DNA of 64,000 bases from Couchioplanes caeruleus (GTDB taxonomy: Bacteria > Actinomycetota > Actinomycetes > Mycobacteriales > Micromonosporaceae): positions 6,634,001 through 6,698,000 of the forward strand of contig NZ_RJKL01000001.1 in the NCBI RefSeq assembly GCF_003751945.1, in the 5' to 3' direction. This document shows positions 56,163 to 64,000 of this stretch, one piece after another. Both the position numbers and the translations under genes were made by a program. Under the pieces are notes generated by a model, which saw nothing but the letters and a program-made list of their open reading frames with translations, searched no databases and was not told the DNA's origin. Within the stretch, counting starts at the first letter, position 1; each line of letters opens with the position of its first letter.

Positions 56163-57506
56163 TCAGGAAACGATCCGCGAGCGCCGCACCCGGTGCCGGA
56201 GGCGGCGGCGCCGGCGGCCGAGCGCCAGTAGCAGCGGCGCGGCCAGTGTGACCGCGATCGCCGCGGCCATCCCGGGCGAGAGTCCCGGCCCGTCCGTGGC
56301 GCGGGCGGCGGCCGGAGCGGGTGCCGGGCCGGTCGGCGTCGAGGAAGGCGATGGAGCGGCGGACGCGGCCGTGGCTGTGCCCTCGACCCCGTGCGGATCC
56401 ACGAGCTTGCCCACCGAGGCGTCCCGGGGCAGGGAGAAGCCCCAGTCGAGCAGGGCGGCGCCCTGCTGCCAGCCGCGCAACGGCCGGGCCTCCGCGCCCA
56501 GGAGCGTGGCGACCAGCCGCCGCCCGCCGCGCTCCGCCGCGCCCACGTAGCTGTGCCGGGCGAGCTGGGTGAAGCCGGTCTTGCCGCCGAGCGCGCCACG
56601 ATAGTCGAAGATCAGCGGGTTCTCGTTCTGGATCTCGAAGCCGCGGGTCTTCAGCCGCTTCTGCCCGGGGACCCGGGCCTTCCTCGTGAGCGCATAGCGT
56701 CGGAAAGCGGGATCCGCGAAGCACTCCCGTGCGATGAGTGCGAGGTCGTACGCGCTGGTGAACTGCCCGGGACCGTCCAGGCCCGAGGGCGTCACCGCGT
56801 GGGTCTGGAACGCGCCCAGCCGCTGCGCCTCGGCGTTCATCGCCGCGATCGTCGCCTCCACGCCGCCGGTGCCTCCGCCCAGCCGGGCCAGCGCGTTCGC
56901 CGCCTCGTTGCCCGAGTTCAGCAGCAGGCCGAGCCACAGCGTGGCGATCGGATACCGGCCGCCCTCGAGGAGTCCGACCGCGGAGCTGCCCGGCTCGATG
57001 TCGAGGTCGCCCTCGATGATGGTGATCGTCCGGCGCGGGTCGAGCCTGTCCATGACCGTGGCGGCGAGCAGCAGCTTCTGCACACTGGCCGGGGTGCCGT
57101 ACACGTGTGGCCCGCAGCCTCCGAGCACCTCGCCGGTGCCGAGGTCGGCGACCAGCCAGCTCGTGGCGGTCAGCGCGGGCGGTCGCCTCGCGCCGGCCGG
57201 GATCACGAGCCCGTCCGTCGCCAGGGCGTCTCCGCCCACCGCCCGCAGGACGGGGTCGTCCTTCGGCGGCGCGGGACGAGGCGGCCGGCCGGCGGGCGGT
57301 TTCACGTCGGGCCGGGGGCAGGCGACGGCCGCCGGTGCCGCCCGCGCGATGCCGGGTGCCGCCCGCGCGATGCCGGGTGCGGCCGGCGCGCCCGCCGGGA
57401 TTGCCGCCGCGGGGGCCGGGGGCCCGAGAGCGCCCGCGCAGAGGGCGGTGGCCGCGGCCGCCGCCGCGGCACGGCGGCGGAGCCGGGATGCGCCGCCGGC
57501 GGTCAC
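56163..57506 (-). CDS. D-alanyl-D-alanine carboxypeptidase (peptidase S11)
   Basis: A 447-residue penicillin-binding protein of low mass. The catalytic triad motifs are all present: S141-x-x-K144 (SVQK), SGN in LNSGNEAANAL and KTG in GGKTGFTQ. The N-terminal signal peptide is Ala-rich, with a direct repeat APGIARAAPGIARAAP near residues 43-58 and a Pro-rich linker. The C-terminal hydrophobic segment (GMAAAIAVTLAAPLLLAL) followed by basic residues anchors the protein in the membrane with the active site outside. It trims the terminal D-Ala from peptidoglycan stem peptides. GTG start, no clear ribosome binding site. It is divergent from lsr2. Confidence 0.9.
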   Translation of the reverse strand: MTAGGASRLRRRAAAAAAATALCAGALGPPAPAAAIPAGAPAAPGIARAAPGIARAAPAAVACPRPDVKPPAGRPPRPAPPKDDPVLRAVGGDALATDGLVIPAGARRPPALTATSWLVADLGTGEVLGGCGPHVYGTPASVQKLLLAATVMDRLDPRRTITIIEGDLDIEPGSSAVGLLEGGRYPIATLWLGLLLNSGNEAANALARLGGGTGGVEATIAAMNAEAQRLGAFQTHAVTPSGLDGPGQFTSAYDLALIARECFADPAFRRYALTRKARVPGQKRLKTRGFEIQNENPLIFDYRGALGGKTGFTQLARHSYVGAAERGGRRLVATLLGAEARPLRGWQQGAALLDWGFSLPRDASVGKLVDPHGVEGTATAASAAPSPSSTPTGPAPAPAAARATDGPGLSPGMAAAIAVTLAAPLLLALGRRRRRLRHRVRRSRIVS

Positions 57507-57592
57507 GGCCGGATCGCCGCGGCGGCGGAGTCGGCGGCGGCGTCCATGACGACGACCCTAACGGCCGCGGCGCCTCGCGGCCCGGCCGGTGA

Positions 57593-57689
57593 TTGCGCGC
57601 AAATTGCGCCTCCGCATTTCGTGAAGGCCATGGCTCGATAATTGCCCGCCGTCGGCGATATTCTGTGAACTACGGCAGAACTGTTGCGC
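57593..57689. promoter_or_regulatory. Three TTGCGC elements upstream of lsr2
   Basis: TTGCGC occurs at 57593, 57604 and 57684; the first forms a perfect palindrome TTGCGCGCAA at 57593-57602, and the first two are 11 bp apart. They lie in the divergent gap between the carboxypeptidase gene and lsr2. A regulatory role is only suggested. Confidence 0.35.
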
Positions 57690-57748
57690 GCGGAGTCCAT
57701 CCCGCGCCACACTGAGCCCGGTTCTTAGGATTCTCTTCAGGAGTCGCT

Positions 57749-58096
57749 ATGGCGCGGCAGGTAATCACCACCCTCATCGACGACATCGACGGAAAGCCGG
57801 CCGACCGCACGGTGGAGTTCAGTCTCGATGGCACGGCCTACACCATCGATCTGTCCGAGGCCAATGCCGGCAAGCTTCGCAAGGCACTGGACCCGTTCAT
57901 CAACGCGGGCACGCGAATCGGCCGTTCCGGGTCGGGGCGCTCGGCCGCACGCACGACACCGGTGCGCACGGCCGGCAGCCGCGACGAGAACAGGCTCATT
58001 CGCGAGTGGGCTGCCCAGCACGGTCACCAGATCTCGGAGCGCGGCCGCATCCCGCAGAGCGTCAGCAGCGCCTATCGGGCGGCGCACGGCCGCTGA
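57749..58096 (+). CDS. lsr2: Lsr2 nucleoid-associated protein
   Basis: A 115-residue H-NS-like silencer. The N-terminal dimerisation domain begins ARQVITTLIDDIDGKPADRTVEFSLDG; the C-terminal AT-rich DNA-binding domain has the R-G-R motif R98-G99-R100 in ERGRIPQSV, which enters the minor groove. The linker (about 55-80) is Ser/Arg-rich. Lsr2 binds and bridges AT-rich, often acquired, DNA and represses genes there. The AGGAG site precedes the ATG. The upstream region is less GC-rich than the rest of the window, so autorepression is plausible. Actinomycetes often have more than one Lsr2; whether this is the main copy cannot be told. Confidence 0.95.
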   Translation: MARQVITTLIDDIDGKPADRTVEFSLDGTAYTIDLSEANAGKLRKALDPFINAGTRIGRSGSGRSAARTTPVRTAGSRDENRLIREWAAQHGHQISERGRIPQSVSSAYRAAHGR

Positions 58097-58351
58097 CTGT
58101 CGCCGGCGGTGCCGGGCAATAGCGGTACGCAGTCAAGGCATCGCAGATGGTGAATGCTGGGGTCTCGCGCCCCGGCTTCGTGTTATGGCGTGCCGTCCTT
58201 TATGCCGTGCGGCGGTGCCGGACGCGTGCGCGAGGAGCAAAGTCCTCCCGCGGCGATAGGCCGGATCGGCCGGGTCCTACACAGAAAGTCCTGCACTCCG
58301 CTCGGGATTCGGCCACCCGTGGGGATTCGGCCGACTTTGCCGCGCCGGCGC
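58097..58351. other. Structured noncoding interval between convergent genes
   Basis: No gene is credible here. The plus strand has several inverted repeats: GAGGA-N6-TCCTC around 58231-58246, a GGGG-N7-CCCC stem near 58164-58178, and the direct repeat GGGATTCGGCC at 58304 and 58322 (18-bp period). The GAGGA stem can be extended by CGCG on each side with a small bulge. A small RNA or terminator is possible. Confidence 0.4.
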
Positions 58352-59230
58352 TCAGCAATCCCGCAGGCGCGGCAGCATCTCCGCGACCGTTTCCAGCACC
58401 TTCTCGTCGCCGGCGTACCAGCTCGACGAGCGGGGCCAGTGCGCCATCACGTCGGTGAATCCCAGTTCCGCCGCGCGGCCCACCGCGTCCTCGAAGGCCT
58501 CGGCGCTGCTCAGGGAGTAGACCGGCGACGAGTCCAGATTGAGATAGCGGGCGACGGCCGGCCGGCCCGAGCGCGCCTGCGCGGCGCCGAAGCGGTCGGC
58601 CGTCTCGCGCACCGAGCGCCACCAGGCCCGCTCGTCGTCCATGGCCTGGACCGCTCCCGTGGTCACCCAGCCGTCGCCGTGCTCGGCCGCCACGCGCAGC
58701 GCGCGCGGGCCGTTCGCCGCGACGATCAGCGGTGGCCGGGGCTGCTGGACCGGTCCCGGCAGCGTGCGGGCGTCCACCGCCCGGTAGTGGCGGCCCGTGT
58801 AGGACACGTGGTCCTCGCGGGTCAGGCGGCCGAGCAGCTCCACGAACTCGGTGAAGCGGTCGACCCGCTCGCGCGGCGTCAGCGGCTCCTGGCCGAGCAC
58901 CTCGGCGTCGAAGCCGGTGCCGCCGGCGCCCACGCCCAGCAGCAGCCGGCCCTGCGAGACGTCGTCGACGGCCAGGGCCTCGCGGGCGAGGTGCACCGGG
59001 TGCCGGAAGTTCGGGGACGCGACGAAGGTGCCGAGACCGATCCGCTCGGTGACGGTCGCCGCGGCCGTCAGGGTCGCGATCGCGTCGAACCACGGGCCGT
59101 CCACGAGGTCCCGCCAGCCGAGGTGGTCGTAGGTCCAGGCGTGGTCGAAGCCGTACTCCTCGGCAAGCCGCCAGCGGTGTCGCGCCGACATCCAGCGCTC
59201 TTCAGGGAGGATCACGATGCCGATGCGCAT
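58352..59230 (-). CDS. LLM-class (luciferase-like) flavin/F420-dependent oxidoreductase
   Basis: A 292-residue TIM-barrel oxidoreductase of the luciferase-like monooxygenase class. Landmarks are YGFDHAWTYDHLGW, RIGLGTFVASPNFRHP, GRLLLGVGAGGTGFDAE, GPRALRVAAEHGDGWVTTG and the C-terminal GFTDVMAHWPR. The family uses FMN or F420; in this organism the presence of an F420-dependent glucose-6-phosphate dehydrogenase in the window makes F420 plausible. The reaction is unknown. It follows the MarR gene on the same strand after 25 bases, so it may be its target and co-transcribed with the PP2C and HATPase genes further upstream. Confidence 0.85.
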   Translation of the reverse strand: MRIGIVILPEERWMSARHRWRLAEEYGFDHAWTYDHLGWRDLVDGPWFDAIATLTAAATVTERIGLGTFVASPNFRHPVHLAREALAVDDVSQGRLLLGVGAGGTGFDAEVLGQEPLTPRERVDRFTEFVELLGRLTREDHVSYTGRHYRAVDARTLPGPVQQPRPPLIVAANGPRALRVAAEHGDGWVTTGAVQAMDDERAWWRSVRETADRFGAAQARSGRPAVARYLNLDSSPVYSLSSAEAFEDAVGRAAELGFTDVMAHWPRSSSWYAGDEKVLETVAEMLPRLRDC

Positions 59231-59255
59231 CGGGGGACCGTACCTCAGGGCCTGA

Positions 59256-59720
59256 TCAGGCCAGACGCAGGCCGTCGCTGTCGCCGTTCGCCGCCGTCGT
59301 CGTCGCGTCCTCGAAGGCGGCGAGGGCGCGGACGAGCTCGCTGCGCCGCGCCGGGCTCATCCGCTCCAGCACCTCGCCGATCGCCATCCGGCGGCGCTCC
59401 CGCAGCTCGTCCAGCAGCCGGTGGGCGGCCGGGGTCGGCACCAGGCGCACCTCGCGGCGGTCCCGCGGATCCGGCACGCGTCGCAGCAGTCCGGTGGCCT
59501 CGAGCCGGTCGCACAGGCGGCTCGCCGACGAGGGCACCACGTCGAGGGCCTCCGCCAGGCGGTTCATGTTCGTGCGCTCGTTGCGCGAGATGATCGTCAG
59601 AACGCGCAGTTGCGCGGGCGGCACCGCGGGCGACTGCGCCAGCCGCGCGCTCTCGAACACGCCCAGCAACGACTCGACCGTCGACTCCACCGCCGCGGCC
59701 ACGTCCGTGAGGCGCTCCAT
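59256..59720 (-). CDS. MarR-family transcriptional regulator
   Basis: A 154-residue winged-helix regulator: PAQLRVLTIISRNERTNMNRLAEALDVVPSSASRLCDRLEATGLLRRVPDPRDRREVRLVPTPAA covers the DNA-binding domain and wing. The start is ATG at 59720 with AGAGG 6 bases upstream; an in-frame upstream extension is not needed. It lies 25 bases before the LLM oxidoreductase gene and 65 bases after the PP2C gene, all on the minus strand. The most likely target is this short cluster, with an aromatic or lipophilic ligand as inducer, but no operator was identified. Confidence 0.9.
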   Translation of the reverse strand: MERLTDVAAAVESTVESLLGVFESARLAQSPAVPPAQLRVLTIISRNERTNMNRLAEALDVVPSSASRLCDRLEATGLLRRVPDPRDRREVRLVPTPAAHRLLDELRERRRMAIGEVLERMSPARRSELVRALAAFEDATTTAANGDSDGLRLA

Positions 59721-59785
59721 GCCGGTCCTCTGTGCGCAGGTGAGTGGTGCGTGCAGCCCGCACCCGTCACCGGATGGGCGACGCG

Positions 59786-60925
59786 TCATCGTCGCCAGTC
59801 GAGGCAGACGGTGACCGCGTCGTCTTCGGGTTCCACACCCCCGTGGTATTCGCGGAGGTTGCGCATCACCGTACCGACTGCCTCGGTCGCCGGCTGCAAC
59901 CGCGTCCGACGCAACGCGGTCAGCAGGGCGGATTCACCGTACGGGGACCGCCCGCCGGGCGTGGCGGCGTGCACCCCGTCGCTGACCACCAGCAGGCGGT
60001 CGGCCGGCTGGAGGGAGAACTTCTGGGTCTCGTACCGGGTCTCGCCGAACATGCCGAGGGGGAGCTGCTGCTCGAGGGTGACCGGCTGGATCTCGCGGTC
60101 CCGGGCGATCACCGCGCGGGGTGAGCCGGCGTCGACCGCCTCGACCCGCCCGTCGACGAGGTCGATCTCGAGCAGCAGGGTGGCGGCGTGCCCGGCGCCG
60201 CCGAAGCGTGCGTAGACCGCGTCGGAGGCCAGCTCGGCCTGCTCGACGATGTTGGCACCGGAGCGGCGGGCGTTGCGCATCGCGTTGACGGCGACGGTGG
60301 TGAGGACCGCCGCTTCCAGGCCGTCGCCGTGCCCGTTGAGCACCGTGACGGTGAGCCGGTCCCCGGCCAGCGACCAGTCGTAGTGGTCGCCGAAGACCGC
60401 GTACGCCGGCTCGAGCTGACCCGCCAGCAGGAACCGGTCATCGCCCAGCGAGCGTCCCGGGAGAAGCTCCCACTGCAGTTCGGCGGCCATGGTGAGGCGC
60501 TCGTGCCGCTGGGCGCGCCGGTAGCGGTCGGTTGCCACGTCGGCGGCCCGCAGCGCCACCGCGAGCTCGTCGGCGACCGTGCTGAGCTCCTCGATGAGGC
60601 CGCTGTCCGCGGGCAACGGGGTCTCCACGACGAGAACGCCGACCCGCTCGCCCCAGGCGCTCAGCGGCAGGTACGCGCGGTGCCTGCCGGACGCGATGTC
60701 GGCTACCGGCCGCTGACTGCGGAAACAGCGCTGCGCGAGCGCGTTGCCGTGCGGGCCGTCCGGTTCGATCAGGGGACGGAGGGCGGTGAGGCTGAGGTCG
60801 CCGAGCAACACCTCGACCCGGCCGGCGCAGTGGTGCCGGCGCAGGTGCTCAGCCGCCACCTCCGGCAGCCGGTCCGGCGGTGTCACCCGCAACAACGCGC
60901 CCACTGGCGTCGGACGCTTTGACAA
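59786..60925 (-). CDS. PP2C-family (SpoIIE-type) phosphatase with GAF-like domain
   Basis: A protein of about 379 residues. The N-terminal half (about 20-165) is GAF-like, with the end of the domain at ERVGVLVVETP. The C-terminal SpoIIE/RsbU phosphatase domain includes YAVFGDHYDWSLAGDRLTVTVLNGHGDGLEAAVL, VVSDGVHA and a closing DDAVTVCLDW. The first Asp motif reads FGDHYDW rather than the common GGDWYD; the metal site is otherwise usual. RsbU-like phosphatases dephosphorylate anti-anti-sigma proteins. The start is uncertain: TTG at 60925 has AGGG upstream; TTG at 60955 and GTG at 60904 are alternatives. The HATPase-type kinase gene lies upstream on the same strand. Confidence 0.85.
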   Translation of the reverse strand: MSKRPTPVGALLRVTPPDRLPEVAAEHLRRHHCAGRVEVLLGDLSLTALRPLIEPDGPHGNALAQRCFRSQRPVADIASGRHRAYLPLSAWGERVGVLVVETPLPADSGLIEELSTVADELAVALRAADVATDRYRRAQRHERLTMAAELQWELLPGRSLGDDRFLLAGQLEPAYAVFGDHYDWSLAGDRLTVTVLNGHGDGLEAAVLTTVAVNAMRNARRSGANIVEQAELASDAVYARFGGAGHAATLLLEIDLVDGRVEAVDAGSPRAVIARDREIQPVTLEQQLPLGMFGETRYETQKFSLQPADRLLVVSDGVHAATPGGRSPYGESALLTALRRTRLQPATEAVGTVMRNLREYHGGVEPEDDAVTVCLDWRR

Positions 60926-60958
60926 GGGAGCCCTACTTTCGCGCGTGTACGGCAATAT

Positions 60959-60972
60959 TTGCTGTAGAGCAA
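60959..60972. promoter_or_regulatory. TTGCT-N4-AGCAA palindrome upstream of the PP2C gene
   Basis: A 14-bp inverted repeat in an AT-richer stretch between the HATPase and PP2C genes. It may mark an internal promoter or operator; no binding protein is known. Confidence 0.35.
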
Positions 60973-61046
60973 GAATGATAGGGAACGCGCGCAGCAGCTC
61001 CGCGCGGGGCCGCGCGGCGGGGTGTTCGACTGCGGGAATCGGCGCG

Positions 61047-61448
61047 TCAGCGCGCCGTGGCGAACGACTTCTCGAAGTGGATGAGGCTCCCGCTGCGCGG
61101 TGTGGACTGCATGCGGACGTTCTCGCTCAGTGCCCTGATGAGGAACAGGCCGCGGCCACGGTCGCTGTCCACCTCGGGTCTGTCCACCGTGCCCGTCTCG
61201 AAACCGGTGCCGTTGTCGGCGACGTCGATCGCACAGTGGTCCTCGGCGACGTCCAGGCGCACCTCGATGCTGTCCGCCCCGCAGGCGTGGTTGACCACGT
61301 TGGCGCAGGCCTCGGTGAGGGCGACCTCCAGGTCCTGACCGGCCTCCCGGTCGACGTGGAAGACCGACAGAGCGCAGCGCAGCAGCCGCCTCACCGCCGG
61401 CACGCTGCCGACCTCACGAGGCAGGTTCAGATGAACCGAGATGCGCAT
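61047..61448 (-). CDS. HATPase-type anti-sigma factor/serine kinase (RsbW-like)
   Basis: A 133-residue GHKL kinase. The N-box is ALTEACANVVNHAC, the G1 box is DVADNGTGFE and the G2 box is DRGRGLFLIRAL, so ATP binding should be intact. This is the RsbW/SpoIIAB type that phosphorylates an anti-anti-sigma partner or binds a sigma factor directly. The expected STAS partner is not encoded in the window. The PP2C phosphatase gene follows downstream after about 120 bases, which fits a partner-switching module. GGAGGGAT precedes the ATG. It is divergent from fgd at 61562. Confidence 0.9.
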   Translation of the reverse strand: MRISVHLNLPREVGSVPAVRRLLRCALSVFHVDREAGQDLEVALTEACANVVNHACGADSIEVRLDVAEDHCAIDVADNGTGFETGTVDRPEVDSDRGRGLFLIRALSENVRMQSTPRSGSLIHFEKSFATAR

Positions 61449-61527
61449 GCGATCCCTCCTCCTGCGGCTCGTGGTGGCCGCGCCGATACCGGCACCCTCT
61501 GTGTTCCCGCCCGGGTGCAGGCTTAAC

Positions 61528-61540
61528 CACACCCGGTGTG
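61528..61540. promoter_or_regulatory. CACAC-CCG-GTGTG palindrome upstream of fgd
   Basis: A 13-bp inverted repeat 22 bases before the fgd start in the divergent gap with the HATPase gene. A TAGGGT sequence follows at 61550-61555 as a possible -10. Tentative operator. Confidence 0.35.
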
Positions 61541-61561
61541 TGACGGCGATAGGGTCGGACC

Positions 61562-62569
61562 ATGATTCGGTTCGGCTACAAGGCATCGGCCGAGCAGTTC
61601 GCCCCGCGCGAGCTGCTCCGCTACGGCATCGACGCGGAACAGCGGGGTTTCGACTCCGTGTTCGTCAGCGACCACCTGCAGCCGTGGCGGCACGACGGCG
61701 GGCACGCCCCCGCCGCGCTGCCCTGGCTCGGCGCACTGGCCACCAGCACCGAGCGGGTGCTGCTCGGCACCAGCGTGCTGACGCCGACGTTCCGCTACCA
61801 CCCGGCGGTCATCGCGCAGGCGTTCGCCACGCTGGGCTGCCTCGCCCCGGGCCGCGTCATCCTCGGGGTGGGCTCCGGCGAGTCACTCAACGAGGTGCCG
61901 CTCGGCCTGGCCTGGCCGGAGGGCAAGGAGCGGTTCGCGCGGCTCAAGGAGGCGGTGGCGCTCATCCGGCGGCTCTGGACCGAGGACCGGGTGACCTTCG
62001 AGGGCACCTACTACCGCACCGAGCTCGCCACCATCTACGACAAGCCCGAGCAGCAGGTCCCGATCTACATCGGCGCCTCCGGACCGGCCGCGACCCGGCT
62101 CGCCGGTCGCGTCGCCGACGGCTTCATCACCACCAGCGGCAAGGGCCATGGGCTCTACACCGACACGCTGCTGCCGGCCGTCCGGGAGGGCGCGGAGAAG
62201 GCGGGCCGCCCGCTCGACGACCTCGACCTGATGATCGAGGTCAAGGTCTCCTTCGACCCCGACCTCGAGAAGGCGCGCAACGACACCCACTACTGGGGTG
62301 CGCTGGCGCTCTCGCCCGAGGAGAAGACCGGCGTCGAGGATCCGATCGAGATGCAGCGCCGTGCCGACGCGCTGCCGATCGGCCGTACGGTGACCCGCTG
62401 GATCGTCTCCTCGGACCCCGACGAGCACGCGGCGAAGGTCGCCGAGTACCTGGACATGGGCTTCCGGCACCTCGTGTTCCACGCGCCCGGCCCGGACCAG
62501 GACCGGTTCCTGCGGGTCTACGGCGAGCAGGTCCTGCCCCGGTTGCGCGACCGCGTCAAGCAGGGCTAG
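61562..62569 (+). CDS. fgd: F420-dependent glucose-6-phosphate dehydrogenase
   Basis: A 335-residue LLM-class enzyme that oxidises glucose 6-phosphate and reduces F420. Catalytic residues match the mycobacterial enzyme with a two-residue offset: D37-H38 (VSDHLQPW), W42 and E107 in GSGESLNE. Further signatures are [17 protein letters not shown] and GKGHGLY. This enzyme supplies reduced F420 to other F420-dependent oxidoreductases, perhaps including the LLM protein at 58352. ATG start. The stop codon overlaps the stop of the convergent glycosyltransferase gene by 4 bases. Confidence 0.93.
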   Translation: MIRFGYKASAEQFAPRELLRYGIDAEQRGFDSVFVSDHLQPWRHDGGHAPAALPWLGALATSTERVLLGTSVLTPTFRYHPAVIAQAFATLGCLAPGRVILGVGSGESLNEVPLGLAWPEGKERFARLKEAVALIRRLWTEDRVTFEGTYYRTELATIYDKPEQQVPIYIGASGPAATRLAGRVADGFITTSGKGHGLYTDTLLPAVREGAEKAGRPLDDLDLMIEVKVSFDPDLEKARNDTHYWGALALSPEEKTGVEDPIEMQRRADALPIGRTVTRWIVSSDPDEHAAKVAEYLDMGFRHLVFHAPGPDQDRFLRVYGEQVLPRLRDRVKQG

Positions 62570-63516
62570 AGATTGTCGCGCCGCTCGCCCCTCACGATCC
62601 GCGGAGCCGAACGGCGCCGGGGACGGGGCGGGACGGGCACCGAGTGCCGGGCGCCGTGACGGCCCGCCTGCTGGTCCGGCGCGACGGCCTCCGGGGCGGG
62701 CGTCGCGCCGGCCGTCGCGCCGGGGGACGGGCGGCCCGCCGGGTGGATCCGTACGCGGCGCCGGCGGCGTGCGTACTCGATAGCCACCGTGCGCACCATC
62801 CGTACGGCCACCGGCAGCAGGCGCCGCTGCCGGTCGCCGTAGATCCGGGGGTAACCGACCGTGGCCACCTCCACCACCCGCAGCCCACGGGTCGCCATCC
62901 GGATCGTGATGAGGGTTTCGATCTCCGGGCCGTCGCCCCAGGCCCGGCGCCCGCGTCTGAGCCCCGGCACGTCCGGTCCGGGCAGGTCGAGCACGGGCAG
63001 CAGCTCCCGCCAGTACGCGTTGTAGCCGCAGCTCAGGTCCGTGTACCGCGTCCCGAACAGCAGGTTGACGATGCGGCTCAGCACCGCGTGCCCGAGGCGC
63101 TCGACCGGCCGGGCGTCACGGTGCTCGCCGCCGTAACGGAAGCGCGAGCCGTGCGCGGCCTCCGCGCCGGAGAGCAGCGCGTCGACGAAGCGCAGGATCT
63201 CGCCCGGGTCCGCCGACCCGTCGGCGTTGACCGTCACCACGATGTCGCCGGTGGCGGCGGCGAACCCGCACGCCAGGGCGTTGCCCTTGCCCGACCGCGT
63301 CTGACGGACGACGACCACGTCGGGGCGTACCTCGCGGGCCACCGCGACGGTGTCGTCGTCGGAGCGGCCGTCCACCACGACGACCTGGTCGACGGGGGGC
63401 AGGTTCTCCAGGACGAGCGGGAGGTTGTCCTCTTCGTTGAGGGCGGGGATCACGACGGTCACGGTGGGTGACGGTGCGCCGGTGGGCGGCGTAGGGCGTC
63501 GCGACGAGGGAGACAT
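62566..63516 (-). CDS. GT2-family glycosyltransferase (dolichol-phosphate-mannose-synthase-like)
   Basis: A 316-residue glycosyltransferase with a GT-A fold. [22 protein letters not shown] and [19 protein letters not shown] are the usual motifs. The metal motif, normally DADGS, reads NADGS (N97, D99), so one metal-contacting residue is changed. The middle part has a [12 protein letters not shown] segment typical of bacterial polyprenyl-phosphate sugar transferases. The C-terminal about 80 residues are basic and Pro/Arg-rich with no transmembrane helix, so the enzyme is probably peripheral. It may make a polyprenyl-linked or free glycan; acceptor unknown. Its tail overlaps fgd tail to tail by 4 bases. 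Confidence 0.85.
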   Translation of the reverse strand: MSPSSRRPTPPTGAPSPTVTVVIPALNEEDNLPLVLENLPPVDQVVVVDGRSDDDTVAVAREVRPDVVVVRQTRSGKGNALACGFAAATGDIVVTVNADGSADPGEILRFVDALLSGAEAAHGSRFRYGGEHRDARPVERLGHAVLSRIVNLLFGTRYTDLSCGYNAYWRELLPVLDLPGPDVPGLRRGRRAWGDGPEIETLITIRMATRGLRVVEVATVGYPRIYGDRQRRLLPVAVRMVRTVAIEYARRRRRVRIHPAGRPSPGATAGATPAPEAVAPDQQAGRHGARHSVPVPPRPRRRSAPRIVRGERRDNL

Positions 63517-63635
63517 GGGGGGCTCCTCGACGGCGGGGGCAGGTCGCAGGGACGGATCTCAACTTACCAATGGACTACGGTGCGTCAACCGCGCCAGTAG
63601 GGTGCCAAGGAGTCGCCCATGGGAGGGGAAGGTTC

Positions 63636-64000
63636 GTGACAACGATCGAGGCGGTGGTCTTCGACCTGGACGGCGTCATCATCGACACCGAGGAGGTCTG
63701 GGAGGAGGTGCGCCGCGCCTATGTCGCCGAGCACGGCCGCGAGTTCCTTCCCGACAGCCAGACCCGGATGATGGGCATGAGCACCGGGGAGTGGTCGCGG
63801 CACCTGAGCGAGGATGTCGGGGTCCCGCGCCGGCCCGAGGACGTGGCCGCCGACGTGCTCGGCCGGATGGCCGGGCGCTACCGCGAGGCGCTGCCGCTGA
63901 TCCCCGGCGCGGTGGAAGCCGTCCGGCGGCTCGCCGCCCGCTTCCCGCTTGCGCTGGCCAGCTCGTCGGCGCGGGTCCTCATCGACCAGGTGCTCGAGAC
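63636..64000 (+). CDS. HAD-superfamily hydrolase (beta-phosphoglucomutase-like), 3' end outside window
   Basis: About 121 visible residues from a GTG start with a GGAGGGGAAGG site. Motif I is FDLDGVIIDTE, with the nucleophile Asp and the second Asp. The cap region follows (RMMGMSTGEWSRHL), and the visible part ends in motif II, LALASSSAR. This matches the beta-phosphoglucomutase/sugar-phosphatase branch of HAD proteins. An ATG at 63619 is in another frame and meets a stop at once. The likely substrates are sugar phosphates. The gene continues beyond the right edge of the window. Confidence 0.88.
   Translation, partial: MTTIEAVVFDLDGVIIDTEEVWEEVRRAYVAEHGREFLPDSQTRMMGMSTGEWSRHLSEDVGVPRRPEDVAADVLGRMAGRYREALPLIPGAVEAVRRLAARFPLALASSSARVLIDQVLE

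Noticed and set aside
58225..58310. A c-di-GMP (GEMM-I) riboswitch suggested by GAGGAGCAAAGTCCTC.
   Set aside because: Only the GCAAAG-like part fits; the GGGCAAACC and tetraloop-receptor parts are missing, and no gene follows in the right direction.
63619..63639. ATG at 63619 as the start of the HAD gene.
   Set aside because: That frame meets a TGA after six codons; the GTG at 63636 is in frame with FDLDGV.

Overview
The window is very GC-rich, densely coded actinobacterial chromosome with many GTG starts and stop/start overlaps. An F420-dependent glucose-6-phosphate dehydrogenase, Lsr2, a second type IIA topoisomerase pair, an ECF42-type sigma factor and two FliA/WhiG-family sigma factors point to a filamentous actinomycete. 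Micromonosporaceae, perhaps an Actinoplanes relative, is my inference; there is no rRNA to confirm it. I saw no tRNA, rRNA, CRISPR array, insertion sequence or prophage. Both ends cut genes (a DUF5682-type gene on the left, a HAD hydrolase on the right).

Layout. 1-6.1 kb: minus-strand operon SWIM zinc finger/DUF5691 fusion, MoxR-type AAA+ ATPase, DUF5682 protein, with translational overlaps. 6.2-11 kb: a glutathionyl-hydroquinone-reductase-like enzyme, a membrane protein, and a NarL-type two-component pair in divergent arrangement with the membrane protein. 11.3-13.4 kb: VOC protein, DGPF protein and ECF42 sigma factor. 13.6-16.2 kb: OmpR-type two-component system plus lipoprotein. 16.2-26.2 kb: DUF5995 protein, large AAA/LuxR regulator, a degenerate class III cyclase and a 1767-residue Ser/Thr kinase-AAA-GAF-GGDEF protein. 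26.3-30.9 kb: parE and parC. 31-35 kb: small accessory genes, including a MarR/cupin pair separated by a phased operator array, a methyltransferase and a ROK regulator. 35.3-43.6 kb: LacI-controlled oligopeptide-type ABC importer with a GH1 beta-glucosidase. 43.7-48 kb: sirtuin, unknown genes, App1-type phosphatase, YiiX-like hydrolase. 48-55 kb: DEAD-box RNA helicase, two paralogous FliA-family sigma factors, lipoprotein, HelD-type RNA polymerase helicase. 55-64 kb: LmbE-like pseudoenzyme, DUF456 protein, D,D-carboxypeptidase, Lsr2, luciferase-like oxidoreductase, MarR, PP2C phosphatase and HATPase (partner switching), Fgd, glycosyltransferase and HAD hydrolase.

How it fits together. Much of the window is signal handling: two two-component systems, three alternative sigma factors, a cyclase/LuxR/kinase/GGDEF cluster, PP2C/HATPase partner switching and five one-component regulators (two MarR, ROK, LacI, LuxR). 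The one clear metabolic unit is beta-glucoside or cello-oligosaccharide import and intracellular hydrolysis. The best leads for new biology are the SWIM-MoxR-DUF5682 operon, the kinase-GGDEF giant next to a cyclase that has lost its transition-state Asn, the LmbE pseudoenzyme next to a sigma factor, and the five phased half-sites between marR and the cupin gene.
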